64,000 nucleotides of DNA from JAVVEG01 sp032251455 (GTDB lineage Bacteria > Pseudomonadota > Gammaproteobacteria > Pseudomonadales > Pseudohongiellaceae): contig JAVVEG010000003.1 in NCBI GenBank assembly GCA_032251455.1, positions 154,602 through 218,601 on the forward strand, read 5' to 3'. Positions 43,378-52,511 of the stretch are shown in pieces. How positions within the stretch are numbered: the first letter of the stretch is position 1; each line of letters begins with the position of its first letter. The notes below the pieces were generated by a model that was not told the origin of the DNA, ran no database searches, and saw nothing but the letters and a program-made list of their open reading frames with translations. Position numbers and translations under genes: made by a program.

Positions 43378-43452
43378 CTTGCCTCCAAGCCGAACAAGTA
43401 TATCAGACGTATAAGAGAAACACTTGTTACCAGTAATCAGTGTTACCAATAG

Positions 43453-45585
43453 TCAGAGGCCAGGAAAACAGGGAGCAGGTTCAGGCCGGCCAAGCAGGAA
43501 GCCCTGCAATTCATCACAACCGACATTGATCAGCCACAGCGCCTGGGCTTCAGTTTCCACGCCTTCGGCAATAACCTGGCAACCCAGGTTATGGGCCAGA
43601 GACACTATCGTTTGGCACAGCACGGTATCTGCCTCATTATCCGGCAGACCGGTGACAAAAGCCTGGTCTATCTTGATTCTGCGCATCGGAAACTTCTTCA
43701 GATAGGCCAGAGAGGAGTAACCTGTGCCGAAATCATCGATGGCGATATCGATACCCAGCTGTGCGAATTCATTCAGTACGCTGAGAGCCTGATCGATATC
43801 CTGTATCAGTGCACTTTCGGTAATTTCCAGCTCGATATGTCTGGCTGGCAGCTGGTAGGCTTTCAGCTTTTCCGCAATATAACTTACCAGGGCCTTGTCC
43901 CGGAATTGCAGTGCGGAGAGATTGATGGCCATGCGCCCCTGGAACCCCTTGTCCAGCCATGTCTTCATGGTGCGGCAAGCCTCATCGATCACCCAGTTAC
44001 CGATGGCAATGATCAGGCCGCTCTCCTCGGCCAGGATAATGAACTCGGCGGGGGAAACCATGCCGCGTTCCGGATGCTGCCAGCGCAGCAGGGCTTCATA
44101 ACCGACGCAGATGCGGTGGCTGTCAAACTGGGGTTGATAATGTAGTTGCAACTCACCGTTGCTGATGGCGTTTTTCAGATCCTTGAGCATCTCCTGCCGA
44201 TACTGTATCTGTTCGCCAAAGTCCGCAGTAAAGAATTCAATGGCATTATCTTCCGATTTCTTGGCCCTGAGCATGGCTATTTCGGCATGTTGCAACAGGA
44301 TTGCCGCGTTATCGCCGTCGCTCGGGAAAAAGGCCACACCGGCACTGACATCGCATTGGAAGTTGTTATCACCTACAGGGATTGGCGCGGTGCAGGACTC
44401 GATCAGATTCTGTATTTCCATTTCCAGCGAGAAGTATTTGTGCGATTCATCGCGGGTCAAAACAATTGCAAATATGTCACCGCCCAGGCGGGCGACATGT
44501 CTTTTGTCACGAGTGAAGCGGCTGAGGCGGCGGCCAATCTCCTGCAGGATAAGATCACCGGTTTCATGTCCGGCTATGCCGTTGATGGCTTGAAAACCAT
44601 CCAAACCAAGCATCAGCACAAACCCGGTCTGATGTGCCTGGGCAGGATCGCTCAAAACGCGGTCGATGCTTTTTTCGAACAGACTGCGATTGGCCAGTCC
44701 GGTCAGCTGATCGTACCAGTTACGGATGCGCAATTCCTGCTCGGTGGCGTGCAAGGAACGGGTCCGGTCGCTTAGCACCTGATCAAGTTCATTGTTCAGA
44801 GCCTGCAGTTGCTGCAGATAGGTCCCATTTTGTTCCAGCATTTGGTTAAGCGCTGTTTGCACTTCGCCAAGCTCATCATTGCGTGCAGTGGGCTCAATAT
44901 AGTTGAGTGGATTCTTGGCATCAGCACCAGCTGCAGTAATCCGGTTGCGCAGGCACAGCAAGGGGGAGATTACCATCCTGTCCATGACGGCCATGGTGAC
45001 CAGGGTGACAAAGGCGGCTATCAGCACGGACAGGCCCAGGATACGGAAAACGAAGGCAGCCAGCTCTGCCTGCACAGTGCTGATGTCAAGACGGACTTCT
45101 ACCCGATAATTGCGGTGCAGGGAATTTTCCGGCCAGAACAGATCAATCCGGTTGAGCGATGGCCTTTCCAGTTGACGCAGGGCGCCGCTGGCATCTCCCG
45201 GCAGGGTGACAGGCTCGCCAGCCGACAGGGTCTGGTTGGGGGCGATCAGATTCACACCGGTCAAGCCGTCCTCGGCAAGCAGTGTGAGCAGCAGTTCCGG
45301 GTCGGGCCGGTCTGTACTGCTGAGCAGAAATATGTCAATGGACTGGCGGAGCACTTGCTCCCGGTTTCGCAAGAGATTTTCTTCATAATTGCGGTAAGAG
45401 GGAATCAGGATAATCGATTCGATGATCAATACCGCTATGAATGCAGCCAGGGTCAGGTTGCGGCATAATCGGCAGGCTGCCATTTGCAGGAACCATGCCT
45501 GTGCCAGCTGCAGCCATCGGCGTGGTGCTGCTGTATTATCGACTCCTGGCGAGGAATCAGTATATGAACCATAAGACGTCTTCAT
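43453..45585 (-). CDS. Membrane GGDEF-EAL protein with degenerate GGDEF
   Basis: The 710-residue protein has two membrane segments (about 43-62 and 178-201) around a periplasmic sensor region, a HAMP-like linker, a GGDEF domain (about 285-450) and an EAL domain (about 465-710). The GGDEF signature is GGDIF (368-372), lacking the catalytic Glu, so cyclase activity is unlikely. The EAL domain keeps YEALLRW (497-499), NLSALQF, ITES, DDFGTGYSSL and EGVE, so c-di-GMP phosphodiesterase activity is likely. It is upstream of the OlsF-like gene. GGGAG precedes the ATG at 45585. Confidence 0.93.
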   Translation of the reverse strand: MKTSYGSYTDSSPGVDNTAAPRRWLQLAQAWFLQMAACRLCRNLTLAAFIAVLIIESIILIPSYRNYEENLLRNREQVLRQSIDIFLLSSTDRPDPELLLTLLAEDGLTGVNLIAPNQTLSAGEPVTLPGDASGALRQLERPSLNRIDLFWPENSLHRNYRVEVRLDISTVQAELAAFVFRILGLSVLIAAFVTLVTMAVMDRMVISPLLCLRNRITAAGADAKNPLNYIEPTARNDELGEVQTALNQMLEQNGTYLQQLQALNNELDQVLSDRTRSLHATEQELRIRNWYDQLTGLANRSLFEKSIDRVLSDPAQAHQTGFVLMLGLDGFQAINGIAGHETGDLILQEIGRRLSRFTRDKRHVARLGGDIFAIVLTRDESHKYFSLEMEIQNLIESCTAPIPVGDNNFQCDVSAGVAFFPSDGDNAAILLQHAEIAMLRAKKSEDNAIEFFTADFGEQIQYRQEMLKDLKNAISNGELQLHYQPQFDSHRICVGYEALLRWQHPERGMVSPAEFIILAEESGLIIAIGNWVIDEACRTMKTWLDKGFQGRMAINLSALQFRDKALVSYIAEKLKAYQLPARHIELEITESALIQDIDQALSVLNEFAQLGIDIAIDDFGTGYSSLAYLKKFPMRRIKIDQAFVTGLPDNEADTVLCQTIVSLAHNLGCQVIAEGVETEAQALWLINVGCDELQGFLLGRPEPAPCFPGL

Positions 45586-45742
45586 ATATCTCCCTGTACC
45601 AGTTTTCAGGCCTGAGTGGCTTGTATTCTCTGCTCAGTCAAGGTAATTACCTGATAGAGGAGGTTCTGACTTGAGTGTTACATGACGGTATGTCAATAAT
45701 TGGTGCTCAACACCCTCTGATAGCCGTGTTTACCCGTGGTAA

Positions 45743-46480
45743 ATGGATTCGTTCATGAGTAGTTCAGATAAACAGATTGCAGCCGGTTCCGGCAAGCGGC
45801 CAGCCAACAAGCGTGAACTGGATGCCTTCCTGAGCAAGGTTGCCGCCATGCCCGCCGTTGCTACCGGGGGCAACAGCGGGCGCCTGTTGTTTGCCCTGGA
45901 TGCCACAGCCAGCAGAGAGGCCAGCTGGGAGCAGGCCAAGGCGCTGCAGGCGGAGATGTTTGCCTGCGCCCAGTCCCTGGGCGGATTGCATATGCAATTG
46001 TGCTATTTCCGGGGATTCATGGATTTTTATCGCAGTCCCTGGTGCCATGAATCCTCTGGTCTGCTGCAACAGATGCAGGGAATCCAGTGTCAGGCGGGGA
46101 TCACCCAGCTGGAGCGGCTGTTGCGTCATGCCTTGAGCGAAAACAAGCAAAAAAAGGTGCAGGCGCTGGTGTTTGTAGGTGATGCTGTAGAAGAGAACCT
46201 GGATGTACTGGCGCATCTGGCCGGGCAACTGGGGCTGTTCAATGTGCCGTTGTTCCTGTTTCAGGAAGGTGCCGACCCGGTTGCCGAGCATGCCCTGCGG
46301 GAGCTGGCCAGGTTATCTGGAGGAGCATGGTCACGTTTTGACAGCGCCAGTGTGGGTCAACTCAAGGATTTGCTTCGCGCTGTGGCCGTCTATGCTGCAG
46401 GGGGGCTGAAAGCATTGACGGACTTCAGTCAAACTGCCCATCCGGCGGTAAAACTGCTGGGCAGACAGCTAAAAGCGTAA
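45743..46480 (+). CDS. VWA-domain protein
   Basis: This 245-residue cytosolic protein has a von Willebrand factor A-like domain. A MIDAS-like DATAS motif follows RLLFAL near residue 50, and QALVFVGDAVEEN near residue 137 marks the next strand. It is immediately upstream of a membrane J-domain protein on the same strand (13-base gap), so the two may act together. No specific function is known. An in-frame ATG at 45755 (MSSSDKQ) is a possible alternate start. Confidence 0.75.
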   Translation: MDSFMSSSDKQIAAGSGKRPANKRELDAFLSKVAAMPAVATGGNSGRLLFALDATASREASWEQAKALQAEMFACAQSLGGLHMQLCYFRGFMDFYRSPWCHESSGLLQQMQGIQCQAGITQLERLLRHALSENKQKKVQALVFVGDAVEENLDVLAHLAGQLGLFNVPLFLFQEGADPVAEHALRELARLSGGAWSRFDSASVGQLKDLLRAVAVYAAGGLKALTDFSQTAHPAVKLLGRQLKA

Positions 46481-46493
46481 GAGGAACCAATCC

Positions 46494-47221
46494 GTGTTTT
46501 TGTTTCGTTTGCTTGGGCCGCTGTTGTTGCTGGCCCTGTTGTATTGGGGCTTGCAGAAGTTCAGGCGGCATTATGCATTGACGCCTGTCCAGTTCAAATG
46601 GGTACTGCTCATCGCTGCACTGCTGGCTCTGGTCATTGTCGGGGTGATGCTGGGCAGGATACCGATACAATCGATTGTAGCCCCGATAGTGCTGGCGCTG
46701 ACCTTTCTGTTGCGCAATATTCCCCTGCTGATTCGTCTGTTTCCGATACTGCAATCCCTGCACCGTCGACGCAGCAATCAGCGGGTTGGCATGCAGGGTG
46801 ATGTGTCGACGATAAGCACCCGGTTCCTGGAGATGAGCCTGCAACACAGCAGTGGTGATATGGACGGTGAGGTGCTGGAAGGGGCCTATCAGGGCCGCAA
46901 ACTGTCGCAGATGGCCATTTCCGAATTGCTTGAACTGGCCGTTGAGTGTCGCGCTGACAATGATTCCCTGCAGTTGCTGGAAGCCTTTCTGGATCGCAAT
47001 CATGCCGGCTGGCGGGAAGGGCAAACCGGGGCTGGCACAGAGCAGGGGCGGGGTACGGCCATTAGCGATGAAAGCGTGATGACGGCCGCGCTGGCCAGGG
47101 ATATCCTGGGGCTGGAGCCTGGTGCCAGCGAGGAGGATGTGGTTGCCGCCCACCGCAGACTGATGCAGAAGATGCATCCTGACCGGGGTGGTTCCGACTA
47201 TCTGGCCCAAAAAATCAATGC
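46494..47221 (+). CDS. Membrane J-domain (DnaJ-like) protein, 3' end in gap
   Basis: The protein has two or three N-terminal membrane segments (about 4-18, 33-52, 58-75) and a C-terminal J domain with the HPD motif in MQKMHPDRGGSDYL. The sequence stops at an assembly gap after IN, probably with less than 20 residues missing, since such proteins usually end soon after the J domain. The GTG start has GAGGA upstream. J domains stimulate DnaK ATPase; this topology would anchor it at the inner membrane. It is probably cotranscribed with the VWA gene. Confidence 0.8.
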
Positions 47222-47321
47222 NNNNNNNNNNNNNNNNNNNNNNNNNNNNNNNNNNNNNNNNNNNNNNNNNNNNNNNNNNNNNNNNNNNNNNNNNNNNNNN
47301 NNNNNNNNNNNNNNNNNNNNN
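47222..47321. other. Assembly gap 1 (100 N)
   Basis: Exactly 100 Ns, a conventional spacer of unknown true size. It removes the end of the J-domain gene (plus strand) and the C-terminal end of an enoyl-CoA hydratase (minus strand), which converge here. The flanks share no obvious overlap. Confidence 0.98.
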
Positions 47322-48005
47322 TTCCAGACCGATGGTTTCCAGTAAGGGTTCGGAGTGGTTGCGTTTGATCAGGGCCTTCGATGTCTGCACCGAGTCTGTG
47401 GGCAGTGCTGCCAGTTCCCTTGCCTTGCCCAGCGCATACTCCAGATAACTATCGGCCGGCAGTACTTCGTTGACGATGCCATATTGCTGTGCTTTCTGGG
47501 CGCTGAAACGTTCGCCCAGCAACAGCAGTTCAGAAGCGCGCTGATGCCCTATGGACTGGGGCAGCAATAAGCTGCTGCCAGCCTCGGGACACAATCCCAG
47601 GCGCGTGAACGGAAGCTGCAGAAAGCTGTCTTCAGCCGCATACACCAGATCGCAATGAAACAGCAGGGTAGTGCCAATGCCAATCGCCAGGCCACCCACG
47701 GCAGCGATGACGGGTTTGCGGGCTGCCCCGATGGCTTTCATGAACTGCAGCGAGGGCCGTTCCTGGCCATGATTTTCGGTATTGACGAAATCACTGACAT
47801 CGTTGCCGCTGGTAAAGCAATCCTGACTGCCGCGGATCAGTATGACGTGACATGCGGCCTCTTCATCAGCGTGAATAATGCCTGCAGCCAGGGCTGCATA
47901 CATCGATTGAGTGAGCGCATTTTTCTTGTCCGGCCGGTTCATCTGGATGATGAATACGCTGCTGTCGAGATGGTACTGGATATGCGGGTCACTGGAATGG
48001 ATCAT
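47322..48005 (-). CDS. Enoyl-CoA hydratase/isomerase family protein, C-terminus in gap
   Basis: About 228 residues are seen; roughly 20-40 C-terminal residues are lost in gap 1. The crotonase fold is clear: SSVFIIQMNRPDKKNALTQSM, FTSGNDVSDF (oxyanion-hole region), AVGGLAIGIGTTLLFHCDLVYA and LPFTRLGLCPEAGSS. The residue after PEAG is Ser rather than a second Gly-Gly. Family members hydrate or isomerise acyl-CoAs in beta-oxidation; the exact reaction is unclear. Confidence 0.88.
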
Positions 48006-48189
48006 GCGGCACCTGTTGTAAATTCAAAGTAAGCAGTCATGGCAGACAAAAAAGTTGACTGGGAAAACCTGCAAGGATTGTAAAGGATGCATCCAGGCAA
48101 TGATAGATCGACCCGCCACTGGCTGCCACAGCAGCAGGCTTGTGTTAAAATCCGGGCATTTCTCTCCCTCTTATCAATGGATAAGCCTC

Positions 48190-49722
48190 ATGAGCCTGAT
48201 CAAGCAAGAAGACCTCATCCAGAGTGTTGCCGATGCGCTGCAGTATATTTCCTACTACCACCCGCTGGACTTCATCCAGGCCGTCAATGCTGCCTACGAA
48301 AAAGAAGAGTCCCCCGCTGCCCGGGATGCAATGGCCCAGATTCTGATCAACTCCCGTCTTTGTGCCGAGGGCAAGCGCCCGATCTGTCAGGATACCGGCA
48401 TCGTTACCGTGTTTCTCAAAATCGGCATGAATGTGCAATGGCAGACGGCCGGCATGAGCGTGGCCGATATGGTCAACGAAGGCGTGCGCCGGGCCTATCT
48501 GCACCCGGACAACGTACTCAGGGCTTCCATTCTTGCCGATCCGGCCGGGGCCCGTCGCAACACCAAAGATAATACCCCTGCAGTCATTCACATGGAGCTG
48601 GTCCCTGGAGATGAATTGGATGTGACTGTTGCGGCCAAAGGGGGAGGCTCAGAGAACAAGGCCAAGCTGGTCATGCTCAACCCCAGCGACAGCATCGTTG
48701 ACTGGGTGGTCAAGACGGTACCCACCATGGGTGCGGGCTGGTGTCCGCCGGGCATGCTGGGGATCGGGATTGGTGGCACTGCCGAGAAAGCCGCGGTGCT
48801 GGCCAAGGAGGCGCTGATGGACCCGATTGACATTCATGAGCTGCGCCAGCGCGGTCCGCATAACCGGATAGAGGAATTGCGCCTGGAGATCATGGACAAG
48901 GTCAATGCGCTCGGGATTGGCGCCCAGGGTCTGGGGGGGCTGACCACGGTGCTGGATATCAAGATCAAGGATTACCCGACTCATGCGGCTTCCCTGCCGG
49001 TGGCGATGATTCCCAACTGTGCGGCCACCCGCCATGCCCATTTCGTGCTTAAAGGCGAGGGGCCGGTCAGTCTGACGCCCCCCAGACTCGAAGACTGGCC
49101 ACAAATCACCTGGGATGCGGGGCCGCGGGCCAGGCGAGTGAACCTGGATACGGTCACTGCCGAAGATGTCATGGCCTGGCAGCCAGGGGATACCCTGTTG
49201 TTATCGGGGAAAATGCTGACCGGTCGGGATGCCGCACACAAACGCATGATCGAGATGTTTGCCAGGGGAGAATCCCTGCCCGCCGGGGTGGATTTGAAAG
49301 GAAAATTCATTTATTACGTGGGCCCGGTTGACCCGGTGCGTGATGAAGTGATCGGGCCAGCCGGCCCGACAACCGCGACGCGCATGGATAAATTCACGGA
49401 AGCCCTGCTGGCCAAAACCGGTTTGCTGGGCATGATAGGAAAAGCCGAAAGGGGTCAGGTAGCCATTGATGCAATCAAGAAACACAAGGCAGTGTACCTG
49501 ATGGCAGTGGGTGGCGCGGCTTATCTGGTGTCAAAGGCCATCCGCAAGGCGCGGATTGTCGCCTTCGAAGATCTGGGCATGGAAGCGATTCATGAGTTTG
49601 AGGTGGAAGACATGCCGGTAACGGTTGCCGTCGATGTCAACGGAATATCCGTGCATCGCACCGGGCCGATGGAGTGGCAGCAACGAATAGCAGAAGCACA
49701 TCCGCTGGAAATCACCAACTGA
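48190..49722 (+). CDS. Fumarate hydratase, class I (iron-sulfur)
   Basis: The 510-residue enzyme hydrates fumarate to malate in the TCA cycle using a [4Fe-4S] cluster. Cluster Cys candidates are in RPICQDTGIV, PNCAATRHAHF and at GAGWCPPGMLG. The ATG at 48190 (MSLIKQEDLIQSVADAL) matches class I fumarases such as the roughly 507-residue Pseudomonas type, shorter than E. coli FumA. A longer upstream extension has no family similarity. It converges with fabY, 20 bases away. The closely related tartrate dehydratase is less likely given the single fused chain. Confidence 0.93.
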   Translation: MSLIKQEDLIQSVADALQYISYYHPLDFIQAVNAAYEKEESPAARDAMAQILINSRLCAEGKRPICQDTGIVTVFLKIGMNVQWQTAGMSVADMVNEGVRRAYLHPDNVLRASILADPAGARRNTKDNTPAVIHMELVPGDELDVTVAAKGGGSENKAKLVMLNPSDSIVDWVVKTVPTMGAGWCPPGMLGIGIGGTAEKAAVLAKEALMDPIDIHELRQRGPHNRIEELRLEIMDKVNALGIGAQGLGGLTTVLDIKIKDYPTHAASLPVAMIPNCAATRHAHFVLKGEGPVSLTPPRLEDWPQITWDAGPRARRVNLDTVTAEDVMAWQPGDTLLLSGKMLTGRDAAHKRMIEMFARGESLPAGVDLKGKFIYYVGPVDPVRDEVIGPAGPTTATRMDKFTEALLAKTGLLGMIGKAERGQVAIDAIKKHKAVYLMAVGGAAYLVSKAIRKARIVAFEDLGMEAIHEFEVEDMPVTVAVDVNGISVHRTGPMEWQQRIAEAHPLEITN

Positions 49723-49742
49723 ACGGCTGGCCAGGACAACCG

Positions 49743-51650
49743 CTACAGGTATTCCGGGTAGGGGTTTTCAACCCGCAGGTCAATGGCATGGCTGTGGGTG
49801 GCCAGGCGCAGGCTGAACTGATCCATCTGCAAGGCGTCGCTGCTTAGTACCTGGTGGTCAAACCGGTAGATAGGTTCCACCTGTCCTTTTATCATGGCCG
49901 CATCATAGGCTGCGGCATTTTCCCGCACGGTTTCGTTGCGCTGCTGGTAGGCACTCATTGCTTTCTTGCCATGGCGTGTAGTCAGCATCTTTGCGGCAAT
50001 ATGTGGTGCCAGTACAGAGGCCGTGGCATTGTTGCCACCAAAACCCTTGGCATTGATCAACACGGCATCCATGCCCTGAGGGCCGATCTGCTTGTGCTGC
50101 AGCAGGATATCGAGATTTTGTTGATGCACATCATGGGCGATGGCATCGACGGTCAGAATGCCGGGAATGAGGCCATATTGCCAGGTGCCGAGGCTGCAGA
50201 TCAGTTGGTCGGCCGAGGCCGATGCCAGCGAATGTCCGATATAGGATTTCAGCGCGGCTACCGGCCAGTGCGCTATGCCCCAGGCCTGGGCAACTTCACT
50301 CAGAATATGGGATTCGGTGATGCGGTTCTGCGGAGTACCGGTGCCATGTGCCTGCACATAGCTGCGTTGCTGCAAACCGGTTTCACCGATCAGATTGCGC
50401 GTGGCAGCAGCGGCCTTGGCCATGGTGATGTAGTTGCCTATACCCGGGCTGGCGATGGATTTCTTGTAGCCATCGGCATTGACAAAGACATCATTGACCA
50501 TGCCATGAATGCTGGCGCCCATCTCCAGGGCCAGATTGTCTTCGCAAAGGACGATGAACTGGGCAGACTCGGCCAGTGTGAAACCGGCATTTTCACCGAA
50601 CGGACGGCAGGCGCGGCGATAATCCGGCGTGCTGCGTCCCCTGTCCAACGCAAGCAGGGTCTGGTCATCGGCCAGCGCGCCCATGGTGGCATAACCGTCC
50701 ATGACCTCTGGTGTGATGGGGGCTTCCGAGGTACCTACAATACACAGGCGATGAGTGCCAGCCCGGATGTCACGAATGCCCTGGCGCAGGTTGTAAAGAA
50801 ATGTTGCACAGGCGGCCACATTGGTGCCGGTTGAGCCCAGATTGCCCAGCACATAGGCATTGATGAAGTCCGCCGGCATCTCGGCAAAACCCAGGGGCAG
50901 TTGCTTGGAGGTAACCTTCTTGCCCAGCAGGCGCGCCTGCAGCATGCCGCCGTTGCCGTTGTAATCCATCTGACTCATGCTGCTGCCAGCATAGACGCTG
51001 ACCTGGTCCGGGCTGAGCCGGGCCAGTACCTGCTCCCAATCCAGCCCCAGAGACTGGATGGCATCACTGGCCCCAAGAATGCTCAGTTGCAGGCCCCTTG
51101 GATGGTTACGGGAGGCGTAACGTTTTTCCGGGTCGAAACCGCTGGGAAGCTGGCCCGCACTCTTGACGCTGGCGCTGTGGTAATTTTCGGTCAGTACAGT
51201 CAGGCTGCCCTGAATTTCTACCCGAACCATGTCCTGATCGGCCTGGCTGAGCTGCCATGACAGTGGCAAGGGGTCAGGTAGCTGACGTTTTTTCAGCAGA
51301 AAGCTCAACGGCTTGTCGGGCTCGGCGGTCAACTCACTGCGTTTGTGGTAAAGCAGTTTGTCGGCATCGAACAGATTGGTTTCCAGTTGCCGGATCAGGG
51401 TGCCGGCACGCAATATGGGGTCAATCTCGCGCAGGTAGCTGTCCAGCTCAATAGCGATTCCCTGCTGGTTCACCCACTGTCCTGCCCGGTAGTGCAACAG
51501 CCCCATCAAGCTGGCGAGGCTGGCGCGGGTAGTTTGCGCATCACCCTCGGGCAGTGCATCCAGTACCAGGCGACGAAAACTGTGGTGCATGGAGCTGCGC
51601 CCGGCAGAATTGAATCCGCCAAAACCGATAATGAGGGGGAGTCTGGACAT
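49743..51650 (-). CDS. fabY: Beta-ketoacyl-ACP synthase, FabY type
   Basis: FabY is the initiating ketosynthase of fatty-acid synthesis in Pseudomonas aeruginosa, condensing acetyl-CoA with malonyl-ACP in place of FabH. This 635-residue protein is about the size of PA5174 (634). The active-site triad is Cys281 in VAACATF, His435 in AHGTGTPQ and His473 in GHSLAS. The N-terminal 140 residues form the extra region peculiar to FabY. It stands alone, not with other fab genes. Fatty-acid priming by FabH may also exist in this organism; it is not in the window. Confidence 0.9.
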   Translation of the reverse strand: MSRLPLIIGFGGFNSAGRSSMHHSFRRLVLDALPEGDAQTTRASLASLMGLLHYRAGQWVNQQGIAIELDSYLREIDPILRAGTLIRQLETNLFDADKLLYHKRSELTAEPDKPLSFLLKKRQLPDPLPLSWQLSQADQDMVRVEIQGSLTVLTENYHSASVKSAGQLPSGFDPEKRYASRNHPRGLQLSILGASDAIQSLGLDWEQVLARLSPDQVSVYAGSSMSQMDYNGNGGMLQARLLGKKVTSKQLPLGFAEMPADFINAYVLGNLGSTGTNVAACATFLYNLRQGIRDIRAGTHRLCIVGTSEAPITPEVMDGYATMGALADDQTLLALDRGRSTPDYRRACRPFGENAGFTLAESAQFIVLCEDNLALEMGASIHGMVNDVFVNADGYKKSIASPGIGNYITMAKAAAATRNLIGETGLQQRSYVQAHGTGTPQNRITESHILSEVAQAWGIAHWPVAALKSYIGHSLASASADQLICSLGTWQYGLIPGILTVDAIAHDVHQQNLDILLQHKQIGPQGMDAVLINAKGFGGNNATASVLAPHIAAKMLTTRHGKKAMSAYQQRNETVRENAAAYDAAMIKGQVEPIYRFDHQVLSSDALQMDQFSLRLATHSHAIDLRVENPYPEYL

Positions 51651-51825
51651 ATGGTATGGGTTCCCTTAATTTGCCTGTCTGATAATCTGTGGATACCGAA
51701 TCGTTGGGGGGGTCTCTGTGTTTGTCGCGATGTTTAAAGTTTTGTGACAGCCAATATAGTCAATGCGGAGAGGATTGGATATGGCATTCTGGTCAATGTA
51801 TACGTCTGGATAGACAGGGTGGAAG

Positions 51826-52401
51826 ATGGCAGCCAATAATGAACAGCCGTTTGGCCGCGGCGGTGAGCAGACTCTTTCGGACAGAATTGCCCGTTTGCAC
51901 CGACAATTGGGTATTCCGTCGGATTATGCGCGCGTGCACCAGCTCGATCTGCAGACGGAACCGGATGAGTTGGCAGAGACCGAACCGGATTGCTTTGGCA
52001 GAATTCAGCGCCTGACTCCGGAGGCTCTGCTGGCCTGGCAGGGTATGAAGGCGGCCGCAGCCGAAGCCGGAGTCAAGCTGTTTCTGGTCTCGGCGTTCAG
52101 AAGCATTGCCTACCAGGGTGAACTGCTCGCCCGCAAACTCGCCAAGGGGCAAACCATTGCTGCCATTCTCGAGGTCAACGCAGCGCCGGGCTACAGTGAG
52201 CACCACAGTGGATGCGCCATTGACATTGGTACTGCGGACAGCCCCGTGCTGGAAGAGATTTTTGAGACCACGGTGGCGTTTGCCTGGTTGCAACAGCATG
52301 CAGGTGATTTTGGATTCCGTATGTCCTACCCCAGGGACAATTGTCATCAGCTCACTTATGAGCCTTGGCACTGGTGCTACCAAAGCGGAAACAGTCGCTG
52401 A
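51826..52401 (+). CDS. M15 (VanY-type) D-alanyl-D-alanine carboxypeptidase family protein
   Basis: This 191-residue protein has M15 zinc-peptidase motifs: SEHHSGCAIDIGTAD (His and Asp ligands) and EPWHWCY (third His ligand), with the preceding catalytic LVSAFRSIAYQ. No signal peptide is seen, so if the start at 51826 is right it is cytosolic or leaves by another route; LD- or DD-carboxypeptidase activity on muropeptides fits a cytosolic recycling role. It is immediately upstream of a lytic transglycosylase, possibly one operon. GGTGGAAG precedes the ATG. Confidence 0.85.
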   Translation: MAANNEQPFGRGGEQTLSDRIARLHRQLGIPSDYARVHQLDLQTEPDELAETEPDCFGRIQRLTPEALLAWQGMKAAAAEAGVKLFLVSAFRSIAYQGELLARKLAKGQTIAAILEVNAAPGYSEHHSGCAIDIGTADSPVLEEIFETTVAFAWLQQHAGDFGFRMSYPRDNCHQLTYEPWHWCYQSGNSR

Positions 52402-52511
52402 ATCCTGCCGTCTTGATCTGGTCGGTATTTTTTGCCGAAACCCCTTTTACAAACAAAATCCAATGGAGTAGGCTCTGGGGTGTAGGTGTGGTCAGGAGAG
52501 TGTGTGTGGAG

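Noticed and set aside
41569..43449. TTG at 43449 as the start of the OlsF-like protein
   Set aside because: Only three bases from the GGDEF/EAL stop and without a ribosome site; the GTG at 43377 has GGAGG.
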